Positions 1 to 4,319 of a DNA stretch of 5,508 bases are shown here, in pieces. Made by a program: the position numbers and the translations under genes. The DNA lies in contig USHK01000100.1 in NCBI GenBank assembly GCA_900554375.1, positions 1 to 5,508 on the forward strand, given 5' to 3'. Below the pieces are notes generated by a model, which saw only the letters and a list, made by a program, of their open reading frames with translations, searched no databases and was not told the DNA's origin. Each line of letters begins with the position of its first letter. The first letter of the stretch is position 1. The stretch comes from an uncultured Sutterella sp. (lineage in GTDB: Bacteria > Pseudomonadota > Gammaproteobacteria > Burkholderiales > Burkholderiaceae_F).

Positions 1-236
1 AACCAGTAAGCCTTGATCCTGCCGGCAATGCGCTCGGATTCAAGGTATTGCGCATAGGCCTTCTCAGTCTCATTCATCTGCCCGGCTTTCATTCGGCCCT
101 TGGCGAATCCGTTCTTTTTTCCACCGACAAAACCGCTGATTTTCTTCAAGACAATGGGGCCGGCTTTAGTTTTTGTTTTGGCCAGCAGCTCCTTGTAAGC
201 AGGATCATCGATGCTTTTAAATCTCATCATAGACAT
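1..236 (-). CDS. DUF1064-like phage nuclease, N-terminal fragment
   Basis: Partial gene; the 3' part lies beyond the left edge, leaving 78 residues. The start at 234-236 is chosen because an AGGAGGGAA ribosome site (245-253, minus sense) lies just upstream; two further Met codons follow at residues 3 and 4. The fragment opens with a basic stretch (KTKTK, VGGKKNGF) and then GRMKAGQMNETEKAYAQYLE, from about residue 47. This resembles the 'MNKTE..YA..LE...AG.I..Y' opening that I recall for DUF1064-type phage proteins, which are predicted PD-(D/E)XK-fold nucleases acting on phage DNA. The catalytic region is off the window, so nuclease activity cannot be checked. It lies 28 bases after the HTH gene in the same leftward row, fitting a phage recombination/replication accessory role. 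The family call rests on memory of the motif. Confidence 0.62.
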   Translation of the reverse strand, partial: MSMMRFKSIDDPAYKELLAKTKTKAGPIVLKKISGFVGGKKNGFAKGRMKAGQMNETEKAYAQYLESERIAGRIKAYW

Positions 237-244
237 GATTGTTG

Positions 245-253
245 TTCCCTCCT
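245..253 (-). promoter_or_regulatory. Ribosome binding site of the DUF1064-like gene
   Basis: AGGAGGGAA on the minus strand, nearly perfect anti-16S complementarity, ends 8 bases before the ATG at 236. It fixes the start of the edge-truncated gene. Confidence 0.7.
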
Positions 254-264
254 GGGCGTGGTTG

Positions 265-675
265 TTATTTGAATTGGGTGGGCATGACAGCGCGTCGATT
301 TCCTGAAAAGATGTCCCGGAGAGTTCTCACCGGGATGTCCATCTTGCGGGAAATCTCCCGCAGAGAAAGACCTGCAAGCCTGAGATCAAAGCAGTGGATC
401 AATTCAACGTCCGTGTACTTGGCGTGGGGACTGGATTCACCTAGCCGTGCAGACTTATCTGACATAGAAACCGTTGACGGCTTAACGCTTAGATCGGAAA
501 AACTCCTGATATTCGCTCTTAACTCGATCAATCGCTTCCTGTATTCGCAGCTCTCTTTGTACCTTGCCTTCTCTCTTTCGAGGCTGGACGCTATCTCGGA
601 GAACCCTTTGGGCCTCCTTGGGCAGTAGGGAATGGAATCTCCGAACAGATCCGCCTGATGGTTCTTCAATGTCAT
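265..675 (-). CDS. Phage HTH protein with possible clamp-binding N-terminus
   Basis: 136 residues in this frame. The C-terminal half is the convincing part: after a GESSPHAKYTD segment (residues 79-89), residues 103-123 (LSLREISRKMDIPVRTLRDIF) form a textbook helix-turn-helix of the kind found in small phage DNA-binding proteins. The N-terminus has QADLFG (residues 7-12), which matches the beta-sliding-clamp binding consensus and resembles the QADMF motif of DNA polymerase III alpha. Residues 29-60 look helical and charged. The start is uncertain: the ATG at 675 lies 7 bases past the upstream stop with only a distant GGGA. An internal ATG at 465 would give a 66-residue HTH-only protein, leaving room for a different 66-codon frame at 482-682. 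I favour the long frame because of QADLFG and continuous sensible protein, but only moderately. Specific function unknown; DNA binding is inferred. Confidence 0.6.
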   Translation of the reverse strand: MTLKNHQADLFGDSIPYCPRRPKGFSEIASSLEREKARYKESCEYRKRLIELRANIRSFSDLSVKPSTVSMSDKSARLGESSPHAKYTDVELIHCFDLRLAGLSLREISRKMDIPVRTLRDIFSGNRRAVMPTQFK

Positions 676-682
676 CCATCAT

Positions 683-958
683 CTATTCCCGCAATTGATC
701 TTCAGAAACAGTCTGAGATTCCACCAGTCCGACAAGAATGCGATCCACGCATCCTCTGAGCTTGTGGCTTGTTACACCGACTTCGTGAATGTCGAGAACT
801 CTGCCGTCAGCCCTCTGTGCCGCCATCTCTTCTAGTTTCTTAATGGTATTTTTTGCTTCTTCAATTGAATTAAAGACAGTGTTTATGCACGCAGTTCTAT
901 TTTTTACAATGTCAATGTGTTTCATTTGTTCTTTTGCTCCAAGGAAATAATTAGTCAT
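683..958 (-). CDS. Hypothetical small helical phage protein
   Basis: 91 residues, not recognised. Residues 12-50 (IDIVKNR to KKLEEMAAQR) and 60-90 look alpha-helical and amphipathic, with no signal peptide, membrane segment or known motif. The start at 956-958 is supported by AGGAG (965-969, minus sense) six bases upstream; Met12 (925) is a weaker alternative. Its start codon shares the bases CATG with the start of the DUF4145 gene on the other strand, so its ribosome site lies inside that gene's first codons. Its TAG stop at 683-685 is followed immediately by ATGATGG, so it is coupled to the downstream HTH gene. It looks like part of the leftward early operon, although the transcript would have to cross the DUF4145 gene in antisense to reach it. 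Function unknown. Confidence 0.65.
   Translation of the reverse strand: MTNYFLGAKEQMKHIDIVKNRTACINTVFNSIEEAKNTIKKLEEMAAQRADGRVLDIHEVGVTSHKLRGCVDRILVGLVESQTVSEDQLRE
888..910 (+). promoter_or_regulatory. Possible promoter element for the DUF4145 gene
   Basis: TACAAT at 905-910 matches five of six bases of the sigma-70 -10 box, with a poor -35 (TTTATG, 882-887) 17 bases before it. It lies inside the oppositely oriented 91-aa gene and would give a leader of about 40 bases. The DUF4145 gene faces against all its neighbours on the left, so it needs its own promoter, but the match is weak. Confidence 0.3.
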
Positions 959-969
959 GCCAAGCTCCT
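941..969. promoter_or_regulatory. Back-to-back ribosome sites around a shared CATG
   Basis: The palindrome CATG at 956-959 holds two start codons: ATG 957-959 on the plus strand and ATG 958-956 on the minus strand. Each has a good ribosome site at normal spacing: AAGGAA (941-946, plus) and AGGAG (965-969, minus). Each site lies within the coding sequence of the other gene. The paired sites support both starts. Confidence 0.6.
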
Positions 970-1625
970 ATATATGCCCGCACTGCGGCTCTATGACGAT
1001 GTTCGTCCACAAACTGATTGTTAAAACCTATCCTGATCACAGAGAGACCGCTCTCCCTACGCAGCTTTACAGAAATAGAAACGCCGATGTGGGATATGAA
1101 AGAGACGTTGGAGGCTTTTACTTCTTTCATCCAAAAACTGCCGTTATCACACAGTGCTGCAGTTGCGGAGAATTGGTCTTTTGGGAAAACGAAGAGATTC
1201 AATACCCTGTCCGCAGCGGCATAGCTCCGGCAAAAGATATGCCAGAAGACGCCAAAGAAGTTTTTAACGAAGCTCAAGCCATCATTGGTCTTTCCCCGCG
1301 TGCCGCTTGTGCTCTTCTGCGAGTCTGTCTTGAAAAAATTGTTGACTGTTACGGAGAGAACGAACACGTGGAGGGCTTCAAAAAATCCGACAAGCTTTAC
1401 AAGAAAATCGAGACAATCGGGATATCTCCGGCCTTCCAGCGAATTTGCAAAGCTTGTAGGATCGCCGGGAACGAACATGCGCATTCCGGAGAAATCGATC
1501 TTTCCGGAGAAGACTCCTTTGAGATTGCTGAGGCGATGTCCAGAATGATCAACTCCTTGGTCAACACATGGATTGCTCCGATAAGGGAGAGCGAAGAAGT
1601 TCTCAGAAAACTTGGCAAAGAATAA
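957..1625 (+). CDS. DUF4145 family protein with N-terminal zinc ribbon
   Basis: 222 residues. The N-terminus has CPHC (residues 7-10) and a second Cys cluster CCSC (67-70), the two halves of a zinc ribbon. Residues about 97-215 match the DUF4145 pattern: FNEAQAIIGLSPRAACALLR (103-122) followed by CLEKIVD, then RIAGNEHAH (168-176). DUF4145 is a HEPN-related fold seen in some restriction and defence-associated proteins and many stand-alone prokaryotic proteins. Here the HEPN RNase motif R-N-x3-H appears as G-N-E-H-A-H, with N172 and H176 kept and Gly in place of the usual adjacent Arg, as I recall for the family, so RNase activity is uncertain. The start is supported by AAGGAA at 941-946. It is the only plus-strand gene left of the switch and sits inside the leftward operon: an inserted accessory gene (moron), possibly defence-related. 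The family call is good; function is inference. Confidence 0.85.
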   Translation: MPSSYICPHCGSMTMFVHKLIVKTYPDHRETALPTQLYRNRNADVGYERDVGGFYFFHPKTAVITQCCSCGELVFWENEEIQYPVRSGIAPAKDMPEDAKEVFNEAQAIIGLSPRAACALLRVCLEKIVDCYGENEHVEGFKKSDKLYKKIETIGISPAFQRICKACRIAGNEHAHSGEIDLSGEDSFEIAEAMSRMINSLVNTWIAPIRESEEVLRKLGKE

Positions 1626-1641
1626 GGTCATAGATCGCTCC

Positions 1642-1797
1642 TTAATCGTTGCGTCGCTTGTAACCATCCAATTCTCGGAAAATTTTCAACAAGCTTTGCA
1701 TCGAGTTGCGAATGTCTTTCTGGGTAAGGCTTAGAAAGACAATCGCTATAGATAAAAAAATCTGAGTAACTGCAATAACAATCAAAGTAACTTCCAT
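1642..1797 (-). CDS. Small single-pass membrane protein, 51 aa
   Basis: Starts MEVTLIVIAVTQIFLSIAIV and ends ...GYKRRND with a TAA at 1642-1644. Residues 3-24 form one hydrophobic segment; residues 27-51 are polar and positively charged, so the C-terminus should face the cytoplasm. The start at 1795-1797 is strongly supported by AAGGAG (1805-1810, minus sense) seven bases upstream, and the gene begins 15 bases after the stop of the 91-aa Cys-rich gene. It is the last gene of the packed leftward row before the opposing DUF4145 gene, whose stop is only 16 bases away with no visible terminator between them. No family recognised. Small phage membrane proteins of this type often have host-takeover or exclusion roles, but nothing in the sequence says which. 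Confidence 0.7.
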   Translation of the reverse strand: MEVTLIVIAVTQIFLSIAIVFLSLTQKDIRNSMQSLLKIFRELDGYKRRND

Positions 1798-1812
1798 TTG
1801 TTTTCTCCTTGG

Positions 1813-2088
1813 TTATCGTCTCTGAGCGATTAACTCAGCGTGAAGGCGGTATCTATCGAATTGAGAGAAAAATGTTCTTCTGCGTTCTATGCGCTCATCC
1901 GTATCACGTTCAAAAACACTGCATCTTGTGAATGAAATTGGGTAGCACTCGATGCCGGCGCCTTTGTCCGGATGGTGGCAGTAGATGTTCATGTCTCCAA
2001 AGGACTGTTTTGGAGGCAGATGCTTCTTTCCGTCTGGTCCTATCCAGAAGGCCTGAGCATGAATGCAGTAGAGGCAGCACCCGCTCAT
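1813..2088 (-). CDS. Cys-rich hypothetical phage protein, probable zinc binder
   Basis: 91 residues with six cysteines: CC-x2-C (residues 4, 5, 8), C37 followed by HH (38-39), C48 and C56, plus His10. The spacing suggests a small zinc-binding domain in the first 56 residues, with text such as YCHHPDKG and CYPISFTRCSVFE. Residues 60-91 are strongly charged and helical (RDTDERIERRRTF). Small phage proteins with a CxxC...C.....C layout are common, but I do not recognise a named family. The start ATG (2086-2088) overlaps the upstream TGA stop in an ATGA, a classic translational coupling arrangement; only a weak GAGAAAG lies ahead of it. No signal or membrane segment. Cytoplasmic role unknown. Confidence 0.68.
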   Translation of the reverse strand: MSGCCLYCIHAQAFWIGPDGKKHLPPKQSFGDMNIYCHHPDKGAGIECYPISFTRCSVFERDTDERIERRRTFFSQFDRYRLHAELIAQRR

Positions 2089-2336
2089 TCAGACTTTCTC
2101 TGGAAAGCGCAAACGAAACAGACAGCTACAACCATCGCCAAAAACGGCAAGCTGTAGTCAATATTCGATCCGTAGTAAGCGAACCAAGCAAAGTCGAGGA
2201 GGCTAAGAGCTCCTCCGGAACAACCAACAAGAGCGAGGAAATTGGCAAAATCGAAGTGCATATCGTTACCTGTCAAATAACAACCGACAAAACAACAAGA
2301 GCTCAGGTACAAACAAAAATATGGGATAGCGTCCAT
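2085..2336 (-). CDS. Small multi-pass membrane protein, 83 aa
   Basis: 83 residues, highly hydrophobic and rich in Cys, Phe and Tyr. About three membrane segments can be seen: residues 5-23, 31-54 and 61-78, ending in a basic tail (QRKSE) that should be cytoplasmic. The start at 2334-2336 is fixed by AAGGAG seven bases upstream (minus sense, about 2344-2349), which lies inside the end of the preceding 47-aa gene; only three bases separate that gene's stop from this ATG. The last four bases overlap the next gene in ATGA. The tight spacing and good ribosome site support a real gene despite no recognised family. Possible roles include exclusion or lysis timing, but this is speculation. Confidence 0.68.
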   Translation of the reverse strand: MDAIPYFCLYLSSCCFVGCYLTGNDMHFDFANFLALVGCSGGALSLLDFAWFAYYGSNIDYSLPFLAMVVAVCFVCAFQRKSE

Positions 2337-2339
2337 GCT

Positions 2340-2483
2340 CTAACTCCTTTTCAACCGATCGGTTAATTTGGTCTCCTGGCTAATCAGAAAAACAATCCTC
2401 ACCAGCATTCCGAGAATCAGCAGAACGCCGAACACCACCGGCGCAAGCATGATCATCAGCAGGGTCCATGCAGAATCAGACAT
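2340..2483 (-). CDS. Small single-pass membrane protein, 47 aa
   Basis: Begins MSDSAWTLLM and ends ...LTDRLKRS with a TAG at 2340-2342. Residues 6-35 are almost entirely hydrophobic, forming one transmembrane helix with an Arg at 29, and residues 36-47 form a basic cytoplasmic tail. GGAGGAA (2487-2493, minus sense) directly ahead of the ATG is one of the best ribosome sites in the window. The gene overlaps the end of the upstream Cys-cluster gene by 8 bases and is followed after 3 bases by the next membrane protein gene, so it is embedded in the operon. No family recognised. Confidence 0.72.
   Translation of the reverse strand: MSDSAWTLLMIMLAPVVFGVLLILGMLVRIVFLISQETKLTDRLKRS
2353..2364. repeat. 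Perfect 12-bp palindrome
   Basis: AACCGATCGGTT is a perfect inverted repeat, inside the last codons of the 47-aa gene and just before the ribosome site of the next gene. It could be a protein binding site or chance; it is too short and has no loop or T-run to act as a terminator. Confidence 0.3.
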
Positions 2484-3096
2484 GACTTCCTCCATACAAG
2501 TAGGCCTCATCTTCTTGCTGGCGCCGGATGGCTTTTTGCCTCAGCTGTTTCACGAAAGCCGAAAGCGGTGACACCTGATCCAAAGACTTCCCTCTCATGC
2601 TCTCTTCAGAGTTCTCGATCATGTAGGGCTTGACTACTTGGCTACGCACCCACCTCTTGATACGGTTTCCCAAGTCGTAAGCTGATTCATCCCGGAACTT
2701 CTGCTTGCCTTCGATAGGAATACAGGGGATGTTTGTCAGTGGAGCCAGCTCAGGAATGCCGATTGCCTGGAAATACTCAGTGAGGTTCTGAATGACATGC
2801 GGGTGATTAGACGTGGAGTTGTAATCGTCAATCAGTCGCCAGTCGCGCAAAAGCCTTTCAGCAAGATTGATGAGGTCTTGGTACTGGATAAGGCCCGAGG
2901 TTACCTGCGGAAAATATCTGCCTTGGACGCCTTCGTGAAACTCGCAAACGGTAATGCCTTGAGTCAACTGGCCGCAAAAGACCGTGCATGGACAGCCATT
3001 GGCCCTGCAGGGTTGTTCGAATACTTTTGGCTTTGAGAGTGTCGAACTTAGCTGATTGTTTTCAAAGTCTAGATTTGTTTTCTTTCTAATGGTCAT
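2476..3096 (-). CDS. Phage early protein with N-terminal Cys cluster
   Basis: 206 residues from the ATG at 3094-3096, chosen because AGGAG lies five bases upstream (minus sense, about 3102-3106); the reading frame is open further to an ATG at 3141, which would overlap the initiator gene by 56 bases and has no better ribosome site. A compact cluster C30-x4-C35-x-C37-x3-C41 followed by C51-x2-H54 looks like a zinc finger. The rest is mixed: helical residues 66-90 (QYQDLINLAERLLRDW), a Pro-rich middle (IPELAPLTNIPCIPIEG, 114-130) and a basic helical C-terminus (RIKRWVRSQ, KQLRQKAIRRQQEDE). It overlaps the initiator gene by 11 bases, so the two are translated together. In lambda this slot holds the helicase loader P, but no ATPase or loader motif is visible. 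A DNA- or replisome-binding partner is plausible; function unknown. Confidence 0.72.
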   Translation of the reverse strand: MTIRKKTNLDFENNQLSSTLSKPKVFEQPCRANGCPCTVFCGQLTQGITVCEFHEGVQGRYFPQVTSGLIQYQDLINLAERLLRDWRLIDDYNSTSNHPHVIQNLTEYFQAIGIPELAPLTNIPCIPIEGKQKFRDESAYDLGNRIKRWVRSQVVKPYMIENSEESMRGKSLDQVSPLSAFVKQLRQKAIRRQQEDEAYLYGGSHV

Positions 3097-3973
3097 GGTA
3101 TCTCCTGTCACAAATCTTCTCGAAGTTCTTTTGCTGGACAATCCATTCCAGGTCCGCCCGCCAAGAGCGGCCTTCTTTCTGCTTTACTTGTCCCATGAGG
3201 AACGGCGACTTGCCTACAAATTCAAAAAAGCGTTTAAAGAAATCGAGGCCCTCAGCTTCCGACTGAAAGCCTTGGTCTATTGCCATCTCTCTCCAACGGG
3301 CTGATAAGGCCTGCTGCCTGCGTGCGGACATCCATATTCGAACCGGAGGTAAGGTGGGAAGGCATTGGTGGTAAAGCTCAATCAGCTTTTCTTGAGGACA
3401 GCGTTTCGCAACCTGTTTGGCTCTCTGCTCCGGTGTTAATTCTTTTTCTTCTGTCGGATCTGTGAGGTTGAATTCCTCTTTCTCCGCGGCTTCATTCTGC
3501 GATGCGTCTGGAGAGCCGGTTTCGGCTCTACGGACAAATACATCGTTAGATGTATTAATTGTTTCTATTACTGGTTCATTTACTGGTTCGTGTCCCGTAT
3601 TTGGGCCTACCACACGTCCCATATTTGGGACTACGGAAAGTCCATTTTTGGGACTAGTCCCACATTCGGTACTACCAAAAACGGTACTACCGTTTATGGA
3701 ACTACCAGGTCTGGCAATAAGATTCAGAACGTAATTATTTGAGGAGTTGAGAACGGTTCGCTCCCTACGGATAAACCCTTTTTCTTCTAAGTAATTGATG
3801 GCCTTGTAAACAGTTTTTCTGTTTAACTCGGTCTCCTTGGCTATCGTGTCGGTGCTGGGGTTGCACTTTCCCGTTTTTTCATTTTTGAAATCAGCCAGGC
3901 AACGCAGGACGCTTTTTGCCGCTGAATTGCCGACAAAAAGTTTACGGACTGCGTCTGAATCTTGCCAGGACAT
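3086..3973 (-). CDS. Phage replication initiator, O-like, winged HTH
   Basis: 295 residues. Residues 18-84 form a winged helix-turn-helix (PSTDTIAKETELNRKTVYKAINYLEEKGFIRR, then a YVLNLI strand), as in phage O-type replication proteins, which bind origin iterons and recruit the replisome. Residues 90-128 are low-complexity (INGSTVFGSTECG...VVPNMGRVVGPNTG) because the DNA there carries tandem iterons. Residues 150-182 are an acidic linker. Residues 190-292 contain LIELYHQCLPTLPPVRIW, ARRQQALSARWREM, FFKRFFEFVGKSPFLMG and WRADLEWIVQQKNFEKI, a C-terminal domain I recognise from many proteobacterial phage replication proteins. The start ATG follows AGGTGG (3977-3982, minus sense) and lies 7 bases after the Cro-like gene's stop. 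It acts in the cytoplasm on phage DNA. The role is well supported by both domains and the internal origin-like repeats. Confidence 0.85.
   Translation of the reverse strand: MSWQDSDAVRKLFVGNSAAKSVLRCLADFKNEKTGKCNPSTDTIAKETELNRKTVYKAINYLEEKGFIRRERTVLNSSNNYVLNLIARPGSSINGSTVFGSTECGTSPKNGLSVVPNMGRVVGPNTGHEPVNEPVIETINTSNDVFVRRAETGSPDASQNEAAEKEEFNLTDPTEEKELTPEQRAKQVAKRCPQEKLIELYHQCLPTLPPVRIWMSARRQQALSARWREMAIDQGFQSEAEGLDFFKRFFEFVGKSPFLMGQVKQKEGRSWRADLEWIVQQKNFEKICDRRYHDH
3541..3590. other. AT-rich stretch beside iterons, probable unwinding element
   Basis: This stretch is clearly richer in A and T than its surroundings (about one third G+C), especially 3545-3580, and contains a 9-bp direct repeat TACTGGTTC at 3569-3577 and 3581-3589. 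It abuts the iteron array on the downstream side of the initiator gene, the same order as in lambda ori (iterons, then AT-rich region, within gene O). Its role in strand opening is inferred. Confidence 0.5.
3592..3705. repeat. Tandem iterons, probable replication origin (ori) core
   Basis: Six degenerate tandem units inside the initiator gene. The clearest are GTCCCGTATTTGGGCCTAC (3592-3610), GTCCCATATTTGGGACTAC (3616-3634), GTCCATTTTTGGGACTAG (3640-3657) and GTCCCACATTCGGTACTAC (3657-3675); two shorter ones end in GGTACTAC (3690) and GGAACTAC (3705). Starts are spaced 24, 24 and 17 bases, and the last ends 15 apart. The first units are internally symmetric: GTCCCA-TATT-TGGGAC (3616-3631) is a perfect dyad, GGACTAGTCC (3651-3660) is a perfect palindrome at a unit junction, and ACGGTA-C-TACCGT (3681-3693) is another. 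Repeated dyads within an O-like gene next to AT-rich DNA match the layout of lambdoid origins. Origin function is inferred. Confidence 0.68.
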
Positions 3974-3980
3974 GATCCAC

Positions 3981-4223
3981 CTACTGATTGATCATTCGGC
4001 GCAAGAGGTTTTTGCGCATTTTGTTCCAAGAGTTCTGAGGCCTCAGGTCTTCAACCGTTACCTCCCCGTTTGTCAGCTCCTCAATCAAAATGCACTTCTC
4101 GATTGAACCAGTCCGTTTGCCTGTAACTAACATGCTCACAAACTCCGGCGTAACACCGAGTTGCTCTGCTAAATGTTTCTGAGAAATCTCAGGGTGTTTT
4201 TCAAAATAATGTTTCAGTTTCAT
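3981..4223 (-). CDS. Cro/YdaS-like HTH regulator
   Basis: 80 residues from the ATG at 4221-4223. MKLKHYFEKHPEISQKHLAE leads into an HTH at about residues 13-34 (SQKHLAEQLGVTPEFVSMLVTG), followed by KCILIEELTNGEVTVEDLRP (43-62), the ending typical of the Cro/YdaS-type regulators of proteobacterial prophages. A basic tail (KMRKNLLRRMINQ) follows. The frame stays open to an ATG at 4262, but that codon lies between the -35 and -10 of the leftward promoter, so it should not be in the message; starting at Met14 of the long frame also gives the normal family N-terminus. The ribosome site is weak (GTGAAG about 6 bases upstream). It is the first gene leftward, divergent from the S24 repressor, the position of cro in lambdoid phages. 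It should bind the operators between them and reduce repressor and early transcription. Confidence 0.85.
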   Translation of the reverse strand: MKLKHYFEKHPEISQKHLAEQLGVTPEFVSMLVTGKRTGSIEKCILIEELTNGEVTVEDLRPQNSWNKMRKNLLRRMINQ

Positions 4224-4234
4224 CGCTATCTTCA

Positions 4235-4251
4235 CATAACGTTTTGTTTTG
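4235..4251. promoter_or_regulatory. Operator-like dyad O2
   Basis: CATAAC-GTTTT-GTTTTG, the same 6-5-6 layout as the perfect operator at 4260-4276 with one mismatch in the second arm. It covers the expected transcription start of the leftward promoter, so binding there should block it. Confidence 0.5.
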
Positions 4252-4280
4252 ATATTACGCATAACATTTAGTTATGTCAA
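4252..4280 (-). promoter_or_regulatory. Leftward early promoter (pR-like)
   Basis: Perfect -35 TTGACA (4275-4280, minus sense), 17-base spacer, -10 TAATAT (4252-4257). Transcription should begin near 4245, giving a leader of roughly 22 bases to the Cro-like start. The spacer is filled by the perfect dyad operator. This is the strongest promoter visible in the window and would drive the leftward early operon. Confidence 0.78.
4260..4276. promoter_or_regulatory. Operator O1, perfect 17-bp dyad
   Basis: CATAACATTTAGTTATG: perfect 6-bp arms around a 5-bp centre, between the -35 and -10 of the leftward promoter and touching the -35. A repressor dimer here would exclude RNA polymerase. It is the best match among three related sites in the intergenic switch. 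Confidence 0.72.
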
Positions 4281-4297
4281 CTTAACAAGATGTTGTT
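4281..4297. promoter_or_regulatory. Operator-like dyad O3, repressor side
   Basis: CTTAAC-AAGAT-GTTGTT keeps the spacing of the other sites with mismatches, and contains AACAA-GATG-TTGTT, a perfect smaller dyad. It lies between the leftward promoter and the repressor gene, centred 21 bases from O1 (O2 is 25 bases from O1), as expected for a site controlling repressor expression. Confidence 0.42.
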
Positions 4298-4307
4298 TAA
4301 TATCTCT

Positions 4308-4313
4308 AAGGAG
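4308..4313 (+). promoter_or_regulatory. Ribosome binding site deciding the repressor start
   Basis: AAGGAG six bases before the ATG at 4320. The frame also contains an ATG at 4290, but that one lies within the O3 dyad and has no ribosome site, so the repressor is taken to start at 4320. Confidence 0.75.
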
Positions 4314-4319
4314 AAAGCA

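Noticed and set aside
48..272. 74-codon plus-strand frame near the left end
   Set aside because: It is antisense to the DUF1064-like gene, which has a strong ribosome site and a recognisable motif; this frame has neither.
239..628. 129-codon plus-strand frame
   Set aside because: Antisense to the HTH gene; no ribosome site and no domain.
951..1667. 238-codon minus-strand frame antisense to the DUF4145 gene
   Set aside because: Its translation is Phe-rich with no recognisable domain and no ribosome site, whereas the plus frame matches DUF4145 with Cys pairs. The openness is a shadow effect, although it does bridge the leftward operon.
1932..2366. 144-codon plus-strand frame
   Set aside because: Antisense to two tightly coupled minus genes with good ribosome sites; composition (Ser/Arg/Thr-rich) looks like a shadow.
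3651..3660. GGACTAGTCC as a terminator or isolated operator
   Set aside because: It is the junction of two iteron units, with no loop or T-run; it is better explained as part of the origin repeats.
4298..4303. TAATAT as -10 of a repressor promoter
   Set aside because: There is no acceptable -35 at 16-18 bases, and transcription would begin at or inside the ribosome site, leaving almost no leader. The repressor promoter could not be placed with confidence.
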